The notes under the pieces are model-generated. The model worked only from the letters and a program-made list of their open reading frames with translations. It was not told where the DNA came from and searched no databases. This document shows, in pieces, positions 38,279-48,849 of a DNA stretch of 64,000 nucleotides. Both the position numbers and the translations under genes were made by a program. Source of the DNA: Chiua virens (lineage: Eukaryota > Basidiomycota > Agaricomycetes > Boletales > Boletaceae); NCBI GenBank assembly GCA_019787685.1, contig JAHNUO010000006.1, positions 1,860,001-1,924,000 on the forward strand, written 5' to 3'. How positions within the stretch are numbered: the stretch's first letter is position 1; each line of letters begins with the position of its first letter.

Positions 38279-39095
38279 ATGCTGCTATGAGAGCGCAGCA
38301 ACACCGGAGCGGACACTCCAAACCCCAGGATATCAACATCCCTTGGAGGATATCGCGACGACGGTCTCACTGCTAGAGTGGACCTCGACAACCCACCCAA
38401 TAACCGTTCATTTTCAAGTTCTCACCATCTCATCTTCCTTCACAACGTACTCTGTGACAGTTAATCTGCCATCCTAATTGGGTATACATGTCGAAGTCAG
38501 CTGCCTTGCCTCATGAGACGCAATCGCGGCTTCGTGCAAGGTCGAGTCTCGGACGTACTTCACTTGCAACGAAACAACAGTTTCGCCAACTGACGCCGAC
38601 CATTGCCCGAGATGCATCATTCCATCATGATATCTTCAAAGCCTCAACGAAGGGGGGGTTAATTTAGTCGGAACTTGACATTCAATCTTTTCTACCTTTA
38701 AATTTCTGCACCTTTTATTAATTATTCACTTTGGATTTCAGGTAACAGTTAACTCTTTTTTCTTTCGAGGACAGAGACTCCTCGGTTGTGTATCACTTAT
38801 TGGCGCATAGTTATTTTTATGAGGACGTGACTGTATATTCCTTACGGAACCTGTACTATGCTTTACCTCATCGTTCAGAATACAAATCCGATTTACCAGC
38901 GCAGCTAATGAGTGGCAGTGTTTGCGAGTGTTTGGTTTCACCTGCCGAACCCCAACGACGGTGGTTGAACGTCAGTTCAGTTCCCCCAGCGAATTTGCAA
39001 GTCGGGTATATATAAATCTTCCAAACGACATCATCCAGTCTGCGACTTGGTTGTCAATTACGATCTTTGTCCCTCCTCACTCACTCTTGTGCAAA
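38279..39095. other. Non-coding spacer downstream of the Yippee gene
   Basis: About 820 bp. It is AT-rich at 38690-38760 and contains no recognisable gene. Its right end holds a strong TATA element (39007-39016). Confidence 0.45.
39007..39016 (+). promoter_or_regulatory. TATA box
   Basis: TATATATAAA, 80 bp upstream of the nearest plausible ATG (39096) and preceding a pyrimidine-rich stretch. It is the most convincing TATA element I noticed by eye in the window, which suggests a genuine Pol II promoter for the small gene that follows. Confidence 0.55.
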
Positions 39096-39402
39096 ATGGG
39101 TCAGTCTCGTGTATCCTCGCCTACTTACCTCTCTTAACCCTTTGACTGCAGCAGCCCTCGCCATGTCCTCTTTGCGCCCCCAGCTCGGTGCCGCCTCCCA
39201 ATACATACCCTCCCCACTGACTGGGCCCTCTCACAACGCCGTCGCCGCTACCTCGAGACCAATGCCACGTCGTAACCCCCATTTTGCACCCTCACGTCCC
39301 TATACGACCGTTCGCCTCCATATCACCAAACACCCTCTCGTCGGCGAAGCCGGTCAAAATCATCGAGCCTCCGCAGAATTCCAAGACGACCTTCATCCTT
39401 GA
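39096..39402 (+). CDS. Small hypothetical protein, uncertain
   Basis: Candidate gene supported mainly by context: a TATA box 80 bp upstream, an ATGG followed at once by a good intron (GTCAGT...CTGCAG), then an open frame MAALAMSSLRPQLGAASQYI onward, Ser/Pro-rich. Unspliced, the frame ends at 39402. If a 37-nt segment at 39340-39376 with GT...AG ends is removed, the frame instead runs into NSKTTFILDLTQEELGRQD and a stop at 39436, which looks more protein-like. I recognise no family. The first exon would encode only the initiator Met and one base. Confidence 0.3.
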
Positions 39403-39436
39403 CCTGACACAAGAAGAGCTCGGTCGACAAGACTAA

Positions 39437-41757
39437 GTCCTACCCTTCTCGTTGCCAAGAGCACAGCCAGAGGATCCATCACCCCCTCGTCTCTTGCGTT
39501 TGGCGGTCTTCGACACCCCACTGTGCCATCCCGGTACTAGTTTGCATTTTGGAGATTCTTATTCGTTGTTTATTACACCATCCCCACTAGTACTGTTGCA
39601 TTAGAATATAGGCACACATATGTTCCGATATTACCACTCAGCCACCAGACTCCATACGTGTTCCGTGTCTTTTTCCCCCAATATGCATTTAACATAGGCA
39701 GATGACTGGTATGTCCATTCACGCGCGAGGACTAGCTATACAATGTACATTATGCATTGGGTAGATCTCGATTGCATTCGATAAATCCGAGAGGCTGTGC
39801 ACACCTGCATCCTTGTTCTGACTCTTCTGAGCTAGGTGTTTGTACTAATACTACTGATCGGATGTCTAGCCATAAAAATCGTTCTATTGAGTCCAAGAAA
39901 ATTGTTACCAAGTAGATTTGGGAACTGCCGACAGCTCAAGTATCGATGTATCAAATGTGCTGTATCACTGGCGTACGTATTAGGGCGAGGTTCGAAACGT
40001 CCAGGTCTGAATTGCTGGTTAGCGTTCTATGTAGTCTCCGGGTTGGTAAGTTACCCCTGCCGTTCTGGGACATTTTCGCGCAACATGGATCGAGGGTTGC
40101 CACTGTAGCAATCTTCCGTCAAGAGGCGGAAATCACGCAGCCCACGGACAAAACGGGTTCCGACTGCAAGCTGGCTGGCTGGATTTGTGGCATTCAACTT
40201 GCCCCTCTGTCGCCACGGTTATTTCTGCTTTGTGAACCCGAAATTACTCAAACATTGCCGCTTCGCCAGTCGACCTTGTTTCCTCATCGTCCCACAGTAC
40301 TTGTGGGTCATACTTAAGGTCCCGAAAACATTCACGTGTTGTCCCACGTCAGTGACATTTCACTTCGATTTGGCAATCTGACTATAGGACAAAATGGTTT
40401 GTTATCTCAAACGGATCCTGCCCTTTTCGGTTCATTGTCCCCAGTCATATGGCGCGGATCAGCGTAAATGTCCGGTTGGTGGCTAGATGAACACACATGC
40501 ATTCCGTGCTGTGTTAGCTCATGTTACCGACTTCCTCGGTGAGTGATTCGACCAAGTCAAGTCATATCTGTCGTCTCAAATCACCTGTTCCTCGCTTCGA
40601 CGTTTGACGCATAGGTCGTTTCGGTGACAAGTGACGGGACATGCTCGTTATGCGTGTTCTTATCCTTGTAAATTATTGTCGGCGGGATTGCGCAACGAGA
40701 GTGGATGACGAGTTTGTGGCAGAACCTACTCGATTGCACCAATTGCAGCGTGCATTTTTCTTCGCGACCTCGGTTCCTTCAAGCAGCCGAAAACGAGGCA
40801 AAGGCATGTTATGAACTTAACTTTACTGACGATGCTAGGGAAAACTCGCACTAATCACTTGGTTTGCACTCATTCGCCTTCCCACCAAGCTTCCGGCATG
40901 AAGAAGCCTACGCAGACGAATAGGCATCGGGTATCTTTCCAGACGAATGTTGGTTCTGGATCTGACATTACCCTGATCACCCTTCTTTGTTCCGGTGGCA
41001 ATAAGCTTTGGAGAAGCAATGTTTCTAGCCTGGTTTGTATTGTTCATGCTGGGCAAGTTGTTTCATGTCAGGGTGTGCGCTGGCAACTAGATGCCCGAGC
41101 ACTGGGCATGAGGTGAATATTTGCGACAAGTATGGGGGTTGACACGATCCGACCCTCGACTCGAAGTGGGTACGCCACATAGCAAGTGTATCAATGTTTT
41201 ACGTACGACCGCATGCCCGTCAGAGACAAGCGGTCTCTGGAATAGGAAGGTAGTGCTTTGAGGAAGAGGAGTACGATGAGCGGCGATTGCCGGGAAGGAG
41301 GGAGGAGAAAGAGAGATTATCTTGTGGAGTCGTTTACCCAGTTTGGTGAGAATTGGGACAAAAAGGAGGGGTGATTGTGAGAGTTTAAGTGACCCGCATC
41401 AGCAAACTTGCAGTGCCGCTGCAGAATAGAAATACGACACTTCCAAGGAGCTGTAACACTTTCATCAACACCGTCTTCTTCTTCCCCCTCATCACTTTCC
41501 TGCTCTCCACTGGGCCGTTCTTCGTGCCTTCATTTTTTTTACGACCTTGCACGATTTTGCACGACATATTCTGACACCTTCCCCTTTCTTTTCTCCTCTC
41601 CATCCCCCCGTCCTTTCTATTTCTCCGAGGTCTGCATCTTTCCCTCATTCTCGATTCCATGCTCATCCCTGCCAACAGACTCTTTCCATTCCACACCATT
41701 TTCCAAATCTTTCAAATCTTCTTCTCTCTACCCGAGATCCTTTCCTATCAACGAACT
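39437..41757. other. Gene-poor stretch upstream of the Ras gene
   Basis: About 2.3 kb, the longest gene-free stretch in the window. Open frames on both strands (for example 39946-40317) are short and compositionally unlike proteins. I see no TE terminal repeats, tRNA or conserved domain. The last 300 bp becomes strongly pyrimidine-rich. Confidence 0.5.
41460..41757 (+). promoter_or_regulatory. Pyrimidine-rich leader of the Ras gene
   Basis: The 300 bp before ATG 41758 is dominated by C and T on the sense strand, with runs such as CTTCTTCTTCCCCCTC and TTTCTTTTCTCCTCTCC. CT-rich blocks are common in core promoters and 5' UTRs of highly expressed fungal genes. Transcription start not determinable. 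Confidence 0.45.
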
Positions 41758-42595
41758 ATGGATAGCTGGCGCGTAGCTGTCTTAGGCGACGGTGGTGTCG
41801 GCAAAACCGCATTGGCCGTCCAAGTATGTCCTTTCCTTGTGCCATAACACTCTTACTGATCAGATTATAGTTCACCCTAAATTGCTTCGTCGGTAAGTCG
41901 ACACCTCCGATCTCATACTTATCCATCAGCTCACCCTTTAATCACAGAGGTATGACTTCCATTTACCCATTCGGCACTTGGTTTCATTTTTCTCTATTCA
42001 GACCTATGACCCAACGATAGAGGATGCTTATAGGAAACAGCTCATCGTAGACAACAAGATGTGCTTCGTAGAGGTCATCGACACTGCTGGACAAGGTACG
42101 CCCCCTCTTTAAATCTTAAAGTCCCAGCTTCATAATCTGGCTAGAGGAGTATGCCACCCTTAGAGACCAATGGGTACGGTCAGTATTCCACATTACCCCT
42201 CTCTTCGTTGCCCACGGCTCATCTCCTGTAGCGAGGGTCAAGGGTTCATACTTGTCTACTCGATCGCTTCACGTTCGACTTTCGAACGACTCGAAGTCTT
42301 CCGACAATCGATGATCAAAGTAAAGCGCCAAAAGCCAATATTCATGCTGGTGGGCAACAAGTGCGACAAGACCTACGAGCGTGAGGTATCACGTGAGGAA
42401 GGCATTGCACTTGCGCGAACGTTTGGATGCGAGTTCATGGAGACATCGGCCAGGACCGCATATAACGTGGAGCTACTTTTTACAAACCTCGTTCGTGCGC
42501 TACGACAGACGAAACAACGACTGGAGGGTGCCAATCAGAATGGCAAGGCGGAGAAGCCAACTAAGGACAGGAAGACGAAGTGTGTAGTGATGTGA
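41758..42595 (+). CDS. Ras-family small GTPase with CAAX box
   Basis: Membrane-anchored signalling GTPase of the Ras/Rsr1 group. MDSWRVAVLGDGGVGKTALA carries the P-loop GDGGVGKT; then VQFTLNCFVETYDPTIEDAY (switch I effector), VIDTAGQEEYATLRDQWVR (DTAGQE switch II), LVGNKCDK (NKxD) and METSARTAYNVELLF (SAR). The tail is Lys-rich and ends KTKCVVM, a farnesylation CAAX box. Stop at 42595. Introns lie after VQ, inside the ETYDPT codon region, after GQ and after WVR. Keeping frame through the second site needs a 2-nt exon AG at 41948-41949 flanked by introns of 55 and 52 nt; it completes the Glu codon of VETYDPT. Confidence 0.94.
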
Positions 42596-42999
42596 TGGAT
42601 ATTTTTTAGCGGTATTTAGATTTCACTTCCTTTTTACCTTTCTCCGATGATACCTCCATCACCTTGCTTTTCATGACTCCACTCACTTTTGGGCATGCAC
42701 CCCATTCTCTTTTCTTCTCTTTTCTTTCTCTCTGGTTTTCCTATTCGATTTTCCAGGCTGATGTCCCCTCTAACCTCGTCACATCAATTCGTCGTCTCAC
42801 GCTGTGTCATACGTGATTTAGGTCTGCGATGTATTTTGCAATGCATGGAAACACCCATCTACCATTGACTCATGTATCTTGTCTGCTTTAGGAGGTGACT
42901 CGTGCGAGCTGCGGCCACGTTGTGCAACGTACATGTACACTTTTAACTCTCTCAGAAGATGTGCAGACAATCCAAATTGTACCATCACCAACGCTCATC
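42596..42999. other. 3' region of the Ras gene and spacer
   Basis: About 400 bp. It is T/C-rich at first (42610-42760), probably the 3' UTR of the GTPase gene. No further feature is visible before the BTB gene. Confidence 0.4.
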
Positions 43000-44000
43000 A
43001 TGTTTGATGACCTCGCACTCCAATCACCGGATTTTCGGGTTAGGTCCATTCCTGACCAGGAGGAATTCAGCGTGCACAAGAGCGCGCTCCGAACATCCGA
43101 AGTCTTCTGTTCGGCTTGCGTTTATTGCTTTCCTAAGGGTGAGATCGACTAAAACCGATACCACAGGGGACATGTTCATGTGCTGTGACCAGGAATACAG
43201 CTTTGTCGATACCGATATCACTGAAGTTCTAGAGCTGGACGAATCCGCGGCAATGCTACGTGTGCTGCTCAAACTGTTACACTTTCCGCCGCCGCCGCCC
43301 GCCTTTTCACCCACAGCTCGCCAGATGCGTCGTATGGGCAAAGCAGTGTCATTGTATCAAGGCACTGATCTCATTCCACTTCCCCTACTCCCGGAAATGC
43401 TCCGATTGGCTGATAAATATGATCTCTCGGAGCCCCTTCGACGCGCCTTGCACTCACATCTATTTGCAAATGCGGCCATTCATCCCCTCCAAGTTTATGC
43501 ATATGCCACGACAAATCGTCTCAATGACGTCGCAGCTGAAGCAAGCGCATACCTCTTACACCCGTCAATCTGCACCTACTCCAAGGAGAAAATCGCACTT
43601 ATCCCATCCGTCGCCGCATATCATGACCTCGTTCGACTGCATGGTTATAGGATACAGCAACTGAAAGGGATTCTCTTGCAGGAAGACATCTTTCCTTTTG
43701 GATATGGGATGTGTGTGGCTCACCAGGAAAGCACGACGCGAGCATGGCATGATTCTCGGACGCTGCTGGCAACCCGGCTCGAAGCAGGTAGGATCTCCAG
43801 TGACGGCTCAAAAGTGAGACGAGGTCACTCATCGCCCACTAGCCACCGATCTCGCGGCTGAAATGAGCGCACTTTTGAAACAGTTCGAGTTGTGCAAAAC
43901 GTGTCACAAGGCTTGTTCGGCAGCCATCGAGATGCTCCAAGTAAAGTGTTTCATCACCATAGACATGAAGTGCATGCTCACGAGAACCACTCTAGTATAA
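43000..44000 (+). CDS. BTB/POZ-domain protein
   Basis: A family expanded in basidiomycetes; BTB domains mediate dimerisation or bind cullin-3 ligases. The chosen Met 43000 reads MFDDLALQSPDFRVRSIPDQ, then EEFSVHKSALRTSEVF, the typical A1-B1 start with an HKxxL motif. After a roughly 60-nt intron come DMFMCCDQEYSFVDTDITEV, LELDESAAMLRVLLKLLHFP, then PEMLRLADKYDLSEPLRRAL and LHPSICTYSKEKIALIPSVA. After another intron the tail includes ELCKTCHKACSAAIEML. Stop at 44000. The frame is open upstream to about 42895, so the start could be earlier. Specific partner unknown. Confidence 0.8.
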
Positions 44001-44141
44001 GTGCTCTAGAATACCAAGAACCATAGACTATTTGCCGCAACAATAAGAGGGTAACTAGGGGATTATGGTCTTCTATCTGGGATATGGGAGCATTCAGCGT
44101 GCTGCCATTCACAACGAGATAGGTGTATATACCGCATAAAG

Positions 44142-44900
44142 TCACTTGTTGCGCCAAAGAAGCGTTCTAAGACTGCCCCAAACTTCCGAGTCGTGGTATA
44201 AGTATGTCATGGAGTTATACATGCCAGGTTGAACATTCTGAGGGCGGTACCGGTACACCCACATGACGGCGCCCCATGCCAACGCCGCAAACACTGAAAA
44301 GTACCGAGAATCCGGTGGGATAGGACGAGCGATGGTGGACCCATTCGGCGGAGGAGTCTTTGAATAGGGTGCCGTTGCACGAGGTAAAAATGATGCGATC
44401 ACCCTTGAAACCACGTAGAGCACGATCTTCAAACAAAAAGAGGAAAACAAAACAAAAGTAACTTAGACAATAACCTGGAGAGATGAACACGGAATGTACC
44501 TGTTCGTTCACAGCGGACCTGTCCCCAAAGACGACGTATCCCCCAATCAACCCAGCGACGAATGTATCCGTACTACGTTCCTTTCCTCCGTTCGCCTTCC
44601 GCTGCAGCAACATCAAAATCTTGAATAGTGAGACGAACTTGGCTAGATTGAGCGCATGTTGCTTTGTTGCTTGGTAGATGACGCGACATCGTGTTTTCCA
44701 GCTACCCCCCTAGCTTGAGTATGCTGTTCGTGTGACTGAATGGACAGACCTACTCTCCACGTCCGAAGAGGATAGCCATTATAAGGGCATGAGGGAACCT
44801 GACCTTGACGCCGTAGATGAACCCATTCCTTGCTCCTTTGATGATCGCGAGGTAGTCATGAAGAGCGGGATTGAGCACCAAATCGTTGAGACCTGACATG
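44142..44900 (-). CDS. PXMP4: Peroxisomal membrane protein 4 (PXMP4, Tim17-related)
   Basis: Integral peroxisomal membrane protein of the Tim17/PXMP4 family; molecular role unclear. Met 44900 gives MSGLNDLVLNPALHDYLAII and KGARNGFIYGVKVRFPHALI, the conserved N-terminus. Splicing a 51-nt intron gives WKTRCRVIYQATKQHALNLA and KFVSLFKILMLLQRK, matching the family ATxxHxxNLAxFV block. Then AGLIGGYVVFGDRSAVNEQ, an intron, and IVLYVVSRVIASFLPRA. The C-terminus includes FSVFAALAWGAVMWVYRY and NSMTYLYHDSEVWGSLRTLL, ending at 44142. Length and helices fit a complete protein. Confidence 0.9.
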
Positions 44901-45256
44901 ATGGGCGAACAAGACAAGCTCAAAAGTGGGCGTTGAATATTGACACCGGCTCCGGTTGCTGACCATCTGTCAGCGGAACACGAATCACATGAAAAGATAA
45001 TCACATTCGATATAAGAGCTATCTATAGATTTGGCCGTAGGATACACACCCGAGTGTATGTTGTTTATCATAATACTTTTCTGAATCAAGTACTGCACAC
45101 TGTCTCATTTCACAAACGGCACTAATATATCTGAAAATGAGTGTCGTAGGTGTTCAACTACTGGTCTGCTTCGACAATAGGTCAATTACTGCTGAAAATA
45201 GTCATCTTTGAAGCTGAACGAGGGGAGTGAAATCCATTCAAGCTGAATGGCATACA
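44901..45256. other. Spacer between PXMP4 and the chromodomain gene
   Basis: About 356 bp, AT-rich, holding the promoter of PXMP4 and the 3' UTR of the chromodomain gene. The CpG desert starts inside it, at 45221. No coding sequence recognised. Confidence 0.45.
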
Positions 45257-46623
45257 TCAGTTAAAATGTTGCAAGATGAGAAAATGACTCACCCCATCTT
45301 TGTCAAATGGTATGTTGTCCTCAGAAGCAGCTCTAATTACCACAAATCTCCTATAGTTCTTCATGAATGTTGGTTGAATTTGGGCATTTGAGAGATCTCT
45401 GGTGACCTTATCATTTGTAAAAGTGATGAGCTGTTCAGTTGTCATGTCTAGGATGTTAAGGTGGCCTCTGAGGATTTCAAAACAGAGTTCCAACAGCTCC
45501 TGTCCACTAGCATCCTGGTGAGCAAAGGTCTGAGAAGCCCAATCTATTGGACTAGAATGTCCCTCATCAGGCATTCTGATCACAGAGATCAGACCATCTG
45601 TAATGAAGTCCAAAATAGGACCCAAACATGATTCACTATAAAAATGTTAAACAAATGTGTTTAATTAAATACCTAGGCTTACCTGAGGGTTAGGTCCCCA
45701 TTACCACACAATAAATGTTGAGTCACAGCCAAAACTTCAGGGATAACATAACAGTCCCAGAGTGGATGATCTATGATCTGGGAAATCAAGTGATAACAGC
45801 CCATCAAATCTTCTGCAAGTGCAGAAGAGGTGAAGGTTACAACACCCCCTAGATAACATCTCAGATGCAGTGGCACAACAATACTGAATTGACTTTTCAT
45901 ACCTAGAGGATAGATCTCTTGAAGTCTCCAACTTTCACAGGCCACATTGGCAGAGAAGCCATATGTCCAAAATTGGACTTCAGGACAATTGACCCTCTTG
46001 GCAACCAGGGATGGCATGGTGTGCAACATCCCCAAATGGCTATTGGGTATAAAGATAGCCCTTATATCCTCCTCAAGCCTGGCTGATGCAGCTTTGGATG
46101 ATCTGAGAACATACTGAAGCATAGCAGTATCCAGCCCCAGTGACAATTGGTCAGGCATGGGCCAGATACAATATGTTCTGGTTGTGGAGGGATTGTTGAG
46201 AAAGTCCAGTAATGTCTTTGGAAAACACAGCAAGGACATCCCCTGATACAACAGAGCCTCCTGGGGGAGGACTGGTGCATCCAATGGGTTGAATGAGGAC
46301 TGCATAACAGTCTCAATAGACCTCAGCCCAGCAACACTGGTTGATGTCTTTGCTGAGACTAAAAGTGGCAAAAGCACAACAAGAAGCCGGGCAGGGTCTG
46401 TAGGGATATCAGACAATAGGCATTCTGGCACTTGCAGTGCTGTGGTCAACCCCTTCTGTGCTTTTGGAAAGACAACAAGGATTGCCACTTCAGCATCATC
46501 AAGAAGGAGTGGAACTGCTGCAGCCTGTGAAACAGAAATCAACAGCATGGCAAGCAAAGAATTCAAAAGAACCAACCAGTCCTTCACTTGTCAAATGATG
46601 TTCCATGCCATGAATGACAGCTT
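45221..46623. other. CpG desert across the 3' half of the chromodomain gene
   Basis: Counting by eye, this 1,403-bp stretch contains one CG dinucleotide (46388). CG occurs at 45219 just before it and at 46624, 46640 and 46671 just after, at the usual density. All Arg codons in the reading frame are AGA/AGG, and Ala, Thr and Ser codons ending in CG are absent. TG and CA are abundant. This is the pattern left by methylation and deamination of CpG on both strands. Confidence 0.85.
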
Positions 46624-48728
46624 CGTCACCAGGTTCATTCGACTCAAGCCTACCAAAATACTGGGGTTTTCCGCAGGCTCGAATTAAGGGCGATAAAAGC
46701 AAGATCGGATATAGTCTCGAGATTCGGAGCGAGTCCAGTGGTGATAGCAGGAGATTGATGTGGGAACTATTGCTTGTACCATTAGGATCTGCAATATTGA
46801 CGGCGCAGAGAAGCTCTGTTTTGTTCTCGGTGGTACTGATGAATAGATAGCCAGACCACTTCCATTTCTTGGGTATTCTGAAACAATGTCAGTCCTGAAA
46901 TACCATTCGACAACCCAACATACTTCGGGATGACTGATGTCTTCGTTAACGTCAACTCAAGCGTTGGCGCTTCAGGCTGATCAGGTATAATATCCAATTC
47001 CCTTCGTGACAGTCAGCACCAGTGAAGCGGGCTTCATAGTGTTACATACATAGGGCCACTGAGCCTTTACGGAAATCGAGTGAATAACAGACCACACGCA
47101 ACCAGACAAGAACATACGCGGGAATATCAACAGTCTGCAAAAACCTTTCTGCGTTGATTTCTTCCTGGGACTTCGGAGGTGTGGGGACAACAAAATTTTC
47201 AGGGCTGTCGTGCAGCTACGCGTGAGATAGGCTTTTCTTCTTCGAAACCACATACCATCCGCCTATTGGTCCGTCATCCGAGATGGAACCAAAGAAATCA
47301 ATAGGCTGGTCAATGTCCATCGGCTGGGGGGACGCAACCATTTCCACCTCGTTCGAGGTATCTGCAACTCGAGCGACGGGCGACGTAGGCGTTGCAACGG
47401 TTGCAGTTGTCGCTGTGGCGTCTTTCGCTGGATTGCTGGGGAGAGGAGGTGGCTTATTCTTCCTAAACGAGAGTAATGAAAGCGATGACTTCTTGGGTTG
47501 GGTTGGGAGCGGCTTCGGGCCGGGAGGAGGAGGTATGCCAGCAGCTATTCGCTGCTTGGTGGAGAGGGAGCTGCCAGCCTCGAAACTCTTAGAAGGTAAA
47601 TCCATAGGCTTTACCAGAGGATTGATCCTTTGGTCCTGATGAGTGCGTACAACAGTAGGCTTGGGCGGTGGGATAGAAGACGAAGCATCAGTTTCCGACC
47701 GAGGTTCTTGTCGTTTGGCCCAGACCGGAACCTGTTTAGCGTGAGTACTACGTGGGAGAGCAAGGTGTATGTATTCACTTTCGGTGGCTCTTTTGAAGGT
47801 GGTGTGGCGGCTTTGGGAAGAGATACAACCTTCGCCTGCTTGCGCAAATAACCATCGGATTCAGTCTCGGACCGGGAGCCGGATTCGGATTCGGACTACA
47901 TGTAGACAGGAACTAGTCAGGCGAGCGAGTGAAGCATGACGAATACACACTTCTGAGTCGACGGCACGTGCCTTTCCGTTGGCCATCTTTGCAGTAGGCG
48001 TTTTCACTGAGGGTCTTTCATCCGAGCTTGTAGAATCACCTAGGATATTCTCTGATATGCGCGGTGTGCTCGACTTCGACTTTAGTCTTTCCTAAGAACC
48101 CCGAACCCATTTAGTCGATGGATCTCGTGTCGAGGTCTTCCTCACCTGTCGTTCCTTTTTTCGTTTCGAGCGTTTGACGTACGTCTCCTCGAAATATCGC
48201 TTCTCCTTCTCTGTGAAGGATTGAGAATTTGATGGGATGGATAGTGATGAAGCACAAACTGATCCATTCTCCCTCGGCCGCGATCTCGTAAGCGACAGGA
48301 TAGTCTCCATTGTCCATGCCGACATGTTTCCAGAAGCTTGTAAGTAATCGGTCACATTGCTGCACGTTTTCCGAAGGCTCCCAGCTGCAAACACTAAATA
48401 CCTCACACGTCCATGATGGTGTAATATACTCACCTATCCGCGTCCGAATCGTAACCTGCCCACTGTGCGATGGGGATGAGTGAAGTTGAATTATCAACAA
48501 ATGGAATTGATCACCTTCACAAAGTATTCCTAAATGGCATGGCCTATCGTCAGCAGCGCCGGGGAACAAGGGTAGAAGGAGCCACTCACCCATCCACCGT
48601 CCTCGGTGACCCGTGCCTTCGTGATGACCTCTGGAGGTTGCTTCTAGTAACGAGGCATCATATATGCAGGTGAATTCCTTACCGACGTGGTATACTTCCT
48701 CCTCTTCCTCTTTTTTCTTCCTTGCCAT
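45257..48728 (-). CDS. Chromodomain protein (HP1/Chp-like, basidiomycete type)
   Basis: Probable methyl-histone reader. Met 48728 begins MARKKKEEEEEVYHVE. With three small introns the chromodomain reads VITKARVTEDGGW, EYFVKWAGYDSDADSWEPSE, NVQQCDRLLTSFWKHVG, including the aromatic cage residues Y, W and W. A Lys/Ser/Pro-rich linker follows (KRSKRKKERQ, SESESGSRSETESDG, PPPPGPKPLPTQP, PMDIDQPIDFFG). The C-terminal half starts KIPKKWKWSGYLFIST and continues VPLLLDDAEVAILVVFP, YCIWPMPDQLSLGLDTAML, CPEVQFWTYGFSANVACES, HPLWDCYVIPEVLAVTQHLL, QIQPTFMKNYRRFVVIRA. I recall similar C-termini in basidiomycete chromodomain proteins but cannot name the domain. The last 1.36 kb is almost free of CpG yet fully open with normal introns. 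Confidence 0.82.
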
Positions 48729-48849
48729 CTTTTCGAAGCGTGTCAGGGAGTAAACCCGAGTTCAGGGAGTAAAGACGATTATCCAATTGGAGAACACGTG
48801 ACTCGCGATAAAGTAGTGTCCTCATTGACGCTCATCCTCACATTCAAAC

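Noticed and set aside
39836..41116. Several open frames of 60-120 codons in the gene-poor region
   Set aside because: No domain, signal peptide or consistent exon structure, and composition like non-coding DNA.
45221..46623. CpG-poor segment as an inserted transposon
   Set aside because: It encodes the continuation of the chromodomain protein in frame with normal introns, and I see no terminal repeats or target-site duplication.
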